From Methanosarcinales archaeon (lineage in GTDB: Archaea; Halobacteriota; Syntropharchaeia; Alkanophagales; Methanospirareceae): a DNA stretch of 18,825 bases. Position numbers and translations under genes: made by a program. The stretch spans positions 1-18,825 of the forward strand of contig JAODGP010000025.1 in the NCBI GenBank assembly GCA_025464345.1. Direction: 5' to 3'. A model generated the notes under the pieces. That model was not told where the DNA came from and made no database searches. It saw nothing but the letters and a program-made list of their open reading frames with translations. Below, piece by piece: positions 1 to 5,696 of this stretch; within the stretch, counting starts at the first letter, position 1, and every line of letters starts with the position of its first letter.

Positions 1-531
1 GCAATCAGAAACGTTCGAGATGCGGATAAGCTGTTTAGAGAAGGGAATACCTTTGTGGAGGAAGCGAACCAGTATCTGAGAAGTGCGTATGAAGACTTGA
101 GAGAAATAGTGAAGGAGTTGAGGAAATATAAAACCGGTGAAGTTACAGTTGGCGGAACAGGACGATTAACAGCCGAAGGAGATGGGAACGCTACTATCTC
201 GGTTAACGGAACCGTTGATGTAAGTGGAGAGGATGGGGTGCTTACAGTAACAGATAATTACGGGGATATGATAATAACAGTGAGAGGCTTCGGAAACAAG
301 ACCGAACTCGAACCAAATAAATGGCAATACACGGGGACAGGCAGTGCGGATATTACAGGAAGTGATATGATAGTGGAGTTCGAAGGTCAGAACATAGACT
401 TGACTGCGGAAGGCACTGGTTCGGCAACTCTGGCTGGCACGGGAACATACGAAACATGTGGTAAGAAATGCTTGGAAGGCAGCTGGACGATTGAAGGAAC
501 TGGTATCGCTATATCCGCGGCGGTGAGTTGA
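1..531 (+). CDS. Beta-repeat protein, 5' truncated by window
   Basis: The reading frame is open from base 1, so the true start lies upstream; the GTG at 55 is only the first start-like codon inside the window. The N-terminal visible part (to about codon 45) is charged and helical, coiled-coil-like. The rest is built of short alternating Gly-Thr-Gly-x-Ala/Thr-x-Leu units rich in G, T, S and V, which suggests stacked beta strands (beta-solenoid or adhesin-like). Two cysteines sit close together near the C-terminus (ETCGKKC). It is followed one base later by a lipoprotein gene, so the pair is probably one transcript and perhaps works at the cell surface. I do not recognise a named family, and the function is unknown. 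Because the N-terminus is cut off, a signal peptide cannot be assessed. Confidence 0.75.
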   Translation, partial: AIRNVRDADKLFREGNTFVEEANQYLRSAYEDLREIVKELRKYKTGEVTVGGTGRLTAEGDGNATISVNGTVDVSGEDGVLTVTDNYGDMIITVRGFGNKTELEPNKWQYTGTGSADITGSDMIVEFEGQNIDLTAEGTGSATLAGTGTYETCGKKCLEGSWTIEGTGIAISAAVS

Positions 532-532
532 A

Positions 533-814
533 ATGGTATCGGGAAGAATAATATTAGGAATCTTAGCAATAGCGGCGATTGTGGTTATAGGGGGGTGCAT
601 GGAGAAACCTTCCGCATCAACAGAAGAAACGCAACCGACACCAACGCCTGAGCTGGAGCAGACACCAGCACCATCGCCCACAGCTACACCAACAGTTACG
701 GAAGTTATGACAGAAGAAGAGATAAATTCGCTCATGCAAACCATAGAAGAGATCGAAGCGATAGAATCGGAGTTGAACATACCAGAAATAGACCTGAACA
801 TAGATTTTGAATAA
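533..814 (+). CDS. Small Pro/Thr-rich lipoprotein
   Basis: This is a 93-residue protein. Residues 5-19 are hydrophobic and lead into IGGC, a lipobox with Cys22 as the probable lipidated residue. A linker of Thr, Pro, Ser and Glu repeats follows (about 26-56), typical of archaeal surface lipoproteins. The tail (about 57-93) is acidic and helical, rich in Glu, Ile and Asp. The ATG lies one base after the stop of the upstream beta-repeat gene, with a GGTGA ribosome site at 522-526 inside that gene's end, so the two are translationally linked. A perfect hairpin plus T-tract closes the unit. The role is unknown; it may anchor or partner the upstream protein at the outer face of the membrane. The lipoprotein call rests on the lipobox and composition only. 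Confidence 0.75.
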   Translation: MVSGRIILGILAIAAIVVIGGCMEKPSASTEETQPTPTPELEQTPAPSPTATPTVTEVMTEEEINSLMQTIEEIEAIESELNIPEIDLNIDFE

Positions 815-830
815 ATGCAAAAGGAAATGG

Positions 831-867
831 GTCGGATGCCACCCAGGCATCCGACTTTTTATTTTTT
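831..867 (+). terminator. Intrinsic-type terminator hairpin
   Basis: A perfect 10-bp stem (GTCGGATGCC at 831-840, GGCATCCGAC at 846-855) with an ACCCA loop is followed directly by TTTTTATTTTTT (856-867). It lies 17 bases after the lipoprotein stop and well before guaA. Archaeal polymerases terminate at T-runs; a strong hairpin as well is bacterial-like. Confidence 0.8.
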
Positions 868-995
868 CAGCTTTTCTATACCTTTTGCACACTCATCATC
901 TCCACAAGTCATCGGAGTTCAAGCACTGAAACAACGTGATCTATCATTCTACTCTCTCTTTTTCAGTACGATGAAAAGTGGGAATGAGCAAAAAG

Positions 996-1003
996 CTTTA
1001 TCT
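996..1003 (+). promoter_or_regulatory. Candidate TATA box of guaA
   Basis: The AT-rich CTTTATCT lies about 30 bases before the guaA ATG at 1033. That places the expected transcript start within a few bases of the start codon, so the message would be leaderless or nearly so. The match to the archaeal TATA consensus is moderate. Confidence 0.35.
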
Positions 1004-1032
1004 TGAATAGATGACTATTTCTAATTGGAGTG

Positions 1033-2589
1033 ATGCCGTCAGAGACAGACCAGAGGGGCAGGGATAAGGTGGTGGTGCTCGATTTCGGCGGGCAGTACAG
1101 CCATCTCATAGTGAGACGATGCCGTGATCTCGGTGTATATACGGAGCTTGTGCCATTTGATGTGCCCGTAGAGGAGCTCAAAAGAGATAGAATCAGGGGC
1201 ATCATACTCTCTGGTAGCCCTTTCAGTATTCATGAGCATGACAGTCCGAGATGTGATACCCGCATCCTTGAGCTGGACATACCTGTGCTCGGTATCTGCT
1301 ATGGCGCACAGCTGATTGCTTATCTGAAGGGTGGCGTGGTAGAATCTGGCAGGAAGAGCGAATATGGTCGGGCGGAACTTTTTTTCAAGCCCGATTCTGC
1401 ACTCTTCCAGGGCTTGAACGATGAAGGCAGACTGGATGTATGGATGTCACACGGCGATGTGATACGGAGACTTGACGGTGCAGAGATAATAGGCTACACA
1501 AAGAACTCGCCGGTAGCTGCATTCAGAATCGCCGATATCTACGGCGTTCAGTTCCATCCCGAGGTTCACCACACCGATAAGGGAGACAGAATCCTGTGGA
1601 ACTTCCTCCATCATATCTGCGGCTGTGAACGGAACTGGACAATTAAATCTTTCGTCAGAGCGGCAATCGAGGAGATAAAACGGCATGTGGGTGATGGCAG
1701 GGTTGTATGCGGGCTGAGTGGTGGTATAGACTCCGCCACTACTGCAGTACTCGTCAACAGAGCCATAGGCGACCGGCTCACATGTATATTCGTTGATAAT
1801 GGCTTGCTGCGGAAAGGGGAGAAGGAGGAGGTGCTAAAAACATTCAGGGACGAGCTCAAATTGAATGTGGAATTTGTGGATGCACGGGAGCGGTTTCTTA
1901 ACCGCCTGCGTGGTGTTAAAGACCCTGAAACCAAGCGGAGAGTGATAGGCGAGCTCTTTATAAGTATATTTGAGTCAGAAGCTCAGCAGCTAAATGCCGA
2001 TTTCCTCGCTCAGGGCACGATATATCCTGACAGGATAGAGAGTGCGAGAGCGGGTTCAGGCAGAGCTTCACGGATAAAATCGCATCATAACGTGGGTGCA
2101 TTACCGGATAAGATCGGGCTGAAGCTGATAGAGCCGATAAGAGACCTGTATAAGGACGAGGTGAGGCAGGTGGCGAAGGAACTCGGCATACCTGACACAA
2201 TCATAACCAGACATCCGTTCCCTGGTCCGGGTCTCGCAGCACGTGTTATAGGTGAAGTGACGGATGAGAAACTGCGGATATGCCGTGAAGCATCGCATAT
2301 CGTGGAGGATGAACTGAGACGCAACGGCTGGTATCATAAGGTGTGGCAGGCATTCGCTATGGTTGGAGACGACCTCGCAACCGGCGTGATGGGCGATGCA
2401 AGGATGCTCGGCAGAATCGTTACGGTAAGGATTGTCGAATCCCGGGAGGCGATGACTGCTGATTTCGTGAAACTGCCATATGATGTGCTGGAGAAGATAA
2501 GCAGACGAATAACGAATGAGGTGAAAGGAGTGACCTGGGTCACCTACGCGATATCATCGAAGCCACCATCAACCATCGAGCCGTGCTGA
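1033..2589 (+). CDS. guaA: GMP synthase (glutamine-hydrolysing), single chain
   Basis: It converts XMP to GMP using ATP and glutamine, the last step of GMP synthesis, in the cytosol. The N-terminal class I amidotransferase domain (about 12-195) has the nucleophile Cys in GICYG (residue 89 from this start) and the FHPEV His/Glu. The ATP pyrophosphatase domain begins at VVCGLSGGIDS (P-loop near residue 230). The C-terminal dimerisation domain ends in SKPPSTIEPC. At 518 residues it matches the full bifunctional bacterial-type enzyme, whereas in several well-studied euryarchaea the two domains are separate proteins. ATG 1033 is preferred over the adjoining GTG 1030. The final residues differ from the usual TIEWE, and a transposase-like scrap begins directly downstream. 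The gene is monocistronic. Confidence 0.95.
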   Translation: MPSETDQRGRDKVVVLDFGGQYSHLIVRRCRDLGVYTELVPFDVPVEELKRDRIRGIILSGSPFSIHEHDSPRCDTRILELDIPVLGICYGAQLIAYLKGGVVESGRKSEYGRAELFFKPDSALFQGLNDEGRLDVWMSHGDVIRRLDGAEIIGYTKNSPVAAFRIADIYGVQFHPEVHHTDKGDRILWNFLHHICGCERNWTIKSFVRAAIEEIKRHVGDGRVVCGLSGGIDSATTAVLVNRAIGDRLTCIFVDNGLLRKGEKEEVLKTFRDELKLNVEFVDARERFLNRLRGVKDPETKRRVIGELFISIFESEAQQLNADFLAQGTIYPDRIESARAGSGRASRIKSHHNVGALPDKIGLKLIEPIRDLYKDEVRQVAKELGIPDTIITRHPFPGPGLAARVIGEVTDEKLRICREASHIVEDELRRNGWYHKVWQAFAMVGDDLATGVMGDARMLGRIVTVRIVESREAMTADFVKLPYDVLEKISRRITNEVKGVTWVTYAISSKPPSTIEPC

Positions 2590-2617
2590 AATTATACGGA
2601 CTACTCTGCAATTACCC

Positions 2618-2731
2618 GAGGGGCGAGGGAGACCACCGAAGACCCGCCATCAGATGATAGGAAGCGGCTACACAAAATGGCTTGGATTGAGAGGTGTCCA
2701 TTATACAACGATCCACAAAGCAATGAAGAGA
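2618..2731 (+). pseudogene. Probable transposase scrap (IS4/IS5-like)
   Basis: The 142 bp between guaA and cutA translate in one frame to EGRGRPPKTRHQM followed by GYTKWLGLRGVHYTTIHKA, with MKRL after it. RGRPPK and the W-LGL-x-HYTTI-x-KRL pattern resemble two blocks of the N-terminal region of IS4/IS5-type transposases. Those blocks are normally separated by several tens of residues, so an internal deletion is inferred. No start codon, catalytic DDE region or terminal inverted repeat is visible. The call rests on remembered family patterns only; it may be chance. Confidence 0.4.
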
Positions 2732-3043
2732 TTAATCTATTGCCGATTCTATCCACGCCAGGTACTCATCGTATCCCGCCACGATGGGAAGGGCGATGAC
2801 CTCAGGCAATTCATAGCTGTGAACCTCCTTTATCCTCTCTATAATCCTGTCTACCCTGCTCTTTTCTGTCTTTATTATCAGCAGAGCCTCTCTATCCTTG
2901 CAAAATTCGCCGTTCCACATGTAATACGAATCCACCTCCGTAACATTCACACACGCTGCCAGCTTCTCTTCCACCAGAAGCCGCGCTATCCGCTCAGATT
3001 CGTTCACACCCGCCGTGCAGAACACCACGAAGAAATGTTTCAT
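2732..3043 (-). CDS. cutA: CutA-like divalent cation tolerance protein
   Basis: This 103-residue protein matches CutA1 length (about 100-112). It begins MKHFFVVFCTAGVNESERIA, has the conserved KLAACVN block at about 28-34 and the YYMWNGE block at about 39-45, and ends with the ELPEVIALPI segment and an aromatic tail. CutA forms very stable trimers related in fold to PII signalling proteins. It was linked to copper tolerance in bacteria, but its true molecular role is unsettled. The frame stays open upstream to a GTG at 3205, but that extension is low-complexity and is the shadow of the small gene upstream, so ATG 3043 is chosen. This ATG overlaps the preceding stop as ATGA, indicating translational coupling. 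The gene is convergent with the region after guaA. Confidence 0.9.
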   Translation of the reverse strand: MKHFFVVFCTAGVNESERIARLLVEEKLAACVNVTEVDSYYMWNGEFCKDREALLIIKTEKSRVDRIIERIKEVHSYELPEVIALPIVAGYDEYLAWIESAID

Positions 3044-3201
3044 TGCCTGGTGCTGAGTTCTTCCAGTACTTCCCTGGGCAGTTGCCTGGCGATGTCTATC
3101 TTCTTCACGCACGCGGTCTTTATCCCCCTCTTCTTCGCTTCTTCTCTCAGAGCTTTCGCCTTTATCTTCTTCACCAACTCCTCTAACTCCTCTTCTTTCA
3201 T
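3040..3201 (-). CDS. Small basic helical protein coupled to cutA
   Basis: This is a 53-codon frame from ATG 3201 (an in-frame ATG also lies at 3207) to TGA 3040-3042. It starts MKEEELEELVKKIKAKALRE and contains AKKRGIKTACVKKIDIARQL then PREVLEELS. It is Lys/Glu-rich and helical. The pattern helix, GIKTA turn, helix loosely recalls SAP/HeH-type small nucleic-acid-binding modules, but this is only a suggestion. Support for a real gene: a GGTGA ribosome site 5 bases before ATG 3201, a strong TATA box at 3236-3243, and a 4-base ATGA stop/start overlap with cutA. The function is unknown. Being cotranscribed with cutA, it might be a regulator or partner of it. Confidence 0.65.
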   Translation of the reverse strand: MKEEELEELVKKIKAKALREEAKKRGIKTACVKKIDIARQLPREVLEELSTRQ

Positions 3202-3221
3202 ACACATCACCAACTTCTATT

Positions 3222-3237
3222 TATAACAATTGTTATA
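3222..3237. promoter_or_regulatory. 16-bp perfect palindrome, operator candidate
   Basis: TATAACAATTGTTATA is a perfect palindrome centred between 3229 and 3230. It starts at the inner edge of the TATA box at 3236-3243 and covers the stretch between the TATA box and the predicted transcript start of the small gene-cutA unit. A homodimeric repressor bound there would block the initiation complex. No regulator gene is adjacent, and the binding factor is unknown. Confidence 0.5.
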
Positions 3238-3243
3238 TATAAA
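3236..3243 (-). promoter_or_regulatory. TATA box for small gene-cutA
   Basis: On the minus strand TTTATATA lies about 30 bases before the first in-frame ATG (3207). It predicts a transcript start near 3210-3214 and a very short leader. It suggests that cutA and its small partner have their own promoter although they lie 81 bp downstream of livF on the same strand. Confidence 0.6.
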
Positions 3244-3281
3244 GGTATGTATTTCAAAGAAGCGTCTAACACGTGCATCTT

Positions 3282-3983
3282 CTATCCGCCAAGATACAGT
3301 GCCCGCACATCTTCGTTTGTGAGCAGGCTTTTTCCATCACCTTCAAATCGTTTCATACCCATCTCAAGGACATAACCACGATGACTCATGGCTAAGGTCT
3401 TCTTTGCGTTCTGTTCCACGATCAGGAGCGCCGTACCAAGTTCATTGATGCTGACGAGCTTCTCAAATAGAGTATCAATGAGCCTGGGCGATAGCCCGCT
3501 TGATGGCTCGTCGAGCAACAGGAGTTTTGGCTTGAGGATCATTGCCCTGCCTACTGCGACCATCTTCTGCTCGCCACCGCTCAGCGTGCCTGCCTTCTGC
3601 TCGCTCTTCTCCTTCAATTCAGGGAATATAGTTAAGACCTCCTCGAGTCCCTCCTTAAACCTGTCCTTTTGAATAAAGGCACCCATCTCAAGGTTCTCCA
3701 TCACCGTAAGCGATGGAAACACATTCCGCTCCTGTGGCACATATCCCATCCCTCTCCTCACTATTTTGTCCGTCCTCCATCGCGATATGTCCACACCATC
3801 AAACTGTATCCTCCCGCTTCTCAACCTTATCAAGCCGAAGATGGTCTTCAAGAGCGTTGATTTGCCCGAGCCATTCGGTCCTATTATCGTGACCATCTCG
3901 CCTTTGCGTACCTCCAGTGACACGCCCCGGATGATGTCCAGATCGGTATATCCGGATACGACATCGGTGAGTTTGAGCATCAT
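3282..3983 (-). CDS. livF: Branched-chain amino acid-type ABC transporter ATPase
   Basis: This is the ATP-hydrolysing subunit that powers import through LivHM-type permeases on the cytoplasmic side. All NBD motifs are present: Walker A GPNGSGKS (35-42), Q-loop Gln84 in YVPQERNVFP, signature LSGGEQ (134-139), and Walker B LLLLDE (154-159). The H-loop position reads VEQN, with Gln in place of His, which is usual in LivF. The C-terminus VRALYLGG is also characteristic. At 233 residues the length is normal. Its ATG overlaps the livG stop by 4 bases (ATGA), with GGAGGTG just upstream. The start reads MM, so the second ATG at 3980 is also possible. It is the last gene of the livMGF run. The substrate could be amino acids, amides or urea-like compounds; the ATPase does not decide this. 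Confidence 0.93.
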   Translation of the reverse strand: MMLKLTDVVSGYTDLDIIRGVSLEVRKGEMVTIIGPNGSGKSTLLKTIFGLIRLRSGRIQFDGVDISRWRTDKIVRRGMGYVPQERNVFPSLTVMENLEMGAFIQKDRFKEGLEEVLTIFPELKEKSEQKAGTLSGGEQKMVAVGRAMILKPKLLLLDEPSSGLSPRLIDTLFEKLVSINELGTALLIVEQNAKKTLAMSHRGYVLEMGMKRFEGDGKSLLTNEDVRALYLGG

Positions 3984-4741
3984 ACACCTCCAAGATATGC
4001 ATCCACCACTTGCTCGTTGGCACGCACTTCTTCTGGTGTTCCAGATGCGATAACCTTGCCTTTATTAAGCACGTAAATGTGATCGCACAGCTGCATGATC
4101 ATCGGCATATCGTGCTCAATGGCAAGAATGGTCATGCCGCTATTCCGGAGTTCTTTTATAAGCTCCAGGATTCTCATCGCCAGTGTGGGATTCACACCAG
4201 CAAACGGCTCATCAAGGAGCAGCATCTTCGGCTCTGCCATAAGTGCCCGTGCTAACTCCAGTAGCTTCTTTTGACCGCCGGAAAGCGCACCCGCATATTC
4301 GTCCTTCAAGTGGAGAAGCCCAAAGAACTCGAGCAATGCACGGGCTTTCTTTATGCTCGCCTCCTCCTGACGTTTGACCTCCGCAGAACGTAACAGCACA
4401 TCCCATATCCGCTCACCATACTGAAACTGGGTAGCAAGGAGCATATTCTCCTCTACGGTTAGCTTTGTGAGCGCTTTTGGGATCTGGAACGTGCGAATGA
4501 GCCCTTTGCGTGCGATCTCAAAGCTTGCCATATTCTCGATTTTTTCGCCGTTGAATATCACTCTACCAGTATCGGGCTTTTCAAATCCACTTATTATCTT
4601 GAACAACGTGGTCTTGCCCGCTCCATTTGGACCTATAATGCCCACAACTGCTCCCTTCTTCACCATTAAAGAACACCCATCCAGCGCTCTTATACCACCG
4701 AAACTCTTCGATACCCCGTGAACTGCAAGTATGCTCTCCAT
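3980..4741 (-). CDS. livG: Branched-chain amino acid-type ABC transporter ATPase
   Basis: This is the second, longer ATPase of the LivFG heterodimer. Walker A GPNGAGKT is at 37-44, Q-loop Gln86 in RTFQIPKAL, signature LSGGQ at 153-157, Walker B LLLDE at 174-178, and the catalytic H-loop His210 in AIEHDM. The insertion at about 105-150 (with VLLRSAEVKRQEE) and the C-terminal VDAYLG end are typical of LivG. At 253 residues it is complete. The start ATG lies 3 bases after the livM stop, with GAGGT immediately upstream. It overlaps livF by 4 bases, so the three genes are surely cotranscribed. LivG keeps the His that LivF lacks, as expected for this asymmetric pair. Confidence 0.94.
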   Translation of the reverse strand: MESILAVHGVSKSFGGIRALDGCSLMVKKGAVVGIIGPNGAGKTTLFKIISGFEKPDTGRVIFNGEKIENMASFEIARKGLIRTFQIPKALTKLTVEENMLLATQFQYGERIWDVLLRSAEVKRQEEASIKKARALLEFFGLLHLKDEYAGALSGGQKKLLELARALMAEPKMLLLDEPFAGVNPTLAMRILELIKELRNSGMTILAIEHDMPMIMQLCDHIYVLNKGKVIASGTPEEVRANEQVVDAYLGGV

Positions 4742-4744
4742 ACC

Positions 4745-5638
4745 TCACTTTTCCAGTGTCAATTCCTCCTTCTTGCCTAAGAGACCTTCCGGCTTGAACA
4801 TCATTACGATTATCAGTAATAATCCAATAAATAATATCCTGAGTGCACCCATTTGAGTCGGACTGAACGGGAGATAGACCTGAGCGAATCGTGTTCCACT
4901 GAAGAAACTCCACAGGATGATAGCACCCAGAATTGTGCCCCTGTTGTTACCACTTCCGCCGAGCACAACGGCAATCCATGCATAGAACGTTTCGACTGGC
5001 ATGAAATTTCGAGGGTTTATATACTGCAAGTAGAAGGCGAGAAGCGAGCCTGCAAGTCCCGCTATCATGGAGCCCAGCACAAGTGCCTGGATTTTATAGT
5101 AGAAGACGTTCTTGCCAAGCGATGTGGGAACGTCTTCGTCCTCTCGTATGGATTTTAACACACGACCCCAGGGCGATTTGATGAGTTTTTCTAATAGTAA
5201 ATAGCACACCACGAGGACGATCAGCACAACCTGGAGAAGGAAGAAGTTGTAATCACTCTGTATGAGTCCCTGGAAGGGGCGTGAAAAACCATGCACTCCC
5301 ATTGGACCGCCAGTAAGCCATTCCTCATTTAACAGGATGAATCGTATTATCTCTGCAAATCCGATAGTTACGATTGCTAAATAATCCGCTCTGAGTTTGA
5401 GTGTCGGTATCCCCAGGAGACCACCACATACTCCGGCAAGAAGTATTCCTGCAATCACTGATAAAAGTAGCGGGACGCCGCTCAGGTTCAACAATACAGT
5501 CGTATATGCTCCTATTGCGAAGAAGGCAACATGCCCGAAATTGATCAAGCCGGTGAATCCCCATTCTAAATTCAGTCCCAAGGAGAACAATGCATAGATT
5601 GCTGCGATCAGTAATACCGTGATTATATACTCTATCAT
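4745..5638 (-). CDS. livM: Branched-chain amino acid-type ABC permease LivM
   Basis: This 297-residue polytopic membrane protein has about eight to ten hydrophobic segments. Typical LivM features are GLNLEWGFTGLINFGHVAF near residues 21-39, LKLRADYLAIVTIGFAEIIR at about 81-100, the cytoplasmic coupling loop around the WGRVLKSIREDEDVP stretch, and AWIAVVLGGSGNNRGTILGA later. It ends with a short charged tail after MMFKPEGLLGKKEE. It forms half of the translocation channel, with LivH as the other half. No livH and no substrate-binding protein lie in the window; livM is the first gene of this minus-strand unit, with pheT divergent 58 bp away. The missing parts are presumably encoded elsewhere. 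Confidence 0.92.
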   Translation of the reverse strand: MIEYIITVLLIAAIYALFSLGLNLEWGFTGLINFGHVAFFAIGAYTTVLLNLSGVPLLLSVIAGILLAGVCGGLLGIPTLKLRADYLAIVTIGFAEIIRFILLNEEWLTGGPMGVHGFSRPFQGLIQSDYNFFLLQVVLIVLVVCYLLLEKLIKSPWGRVLKSIREDEDVPTSLGKNVFYYKIQALVLGSMIAGLAGSLLAFYLQYINPRNFMPVETFYAWIAVVLGGSGNNRGTILGAIILWSFFSGTRFAQVYLPFSPTQMGALRILFIGLLLIIVMMFKPEGLLGKKEELTLEK

Positions 5639-5654
5639 CTATAATGACCCCACG

Positions 5655-5665
5655 TTTATATTTAA
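5655..5665. promoter_or_regulatory. Shared AT box between livM and pheT
   Basis: TTTATATTTAA lies in the 58-bp divergent gap. Read on the plus strand it is about 40 bases before the pheT ATG and would give a leader of roughly 10-15 bases. Read on the minus strand it is about 20-27 bases before the livM ATG, consistent with a leaderless livM message. One box may serve both directions. Confidence 0.45.
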
Positions 5666-5696
5666 CTGTTACAAATGATAAAATGAAGCGATAGAG

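Noticed and set aside
815..1006. A 63-codon frame between the lipoprotein and guaA
   Set aside because: It runs through the terminator hairpin and is Phe/Ser-rich from the T-tracts; no ribosome site.
2732..3205. A 157-residue version of CutA starting at GTG 3205
   Set aside because: The first 54 residues are a low-complexity shadow of the coupled small gene in another frame; CutA homology begins at the ATG at 3043.
2654..3226. A 190-codon plus-strand frame over cutA
   Set aside because: It is antisense to cutA and the small gene, with Cys/Phe/Ser-rich composition. Only its first 30 codons, before cutA, look like a transposase scrap and are listed separately.
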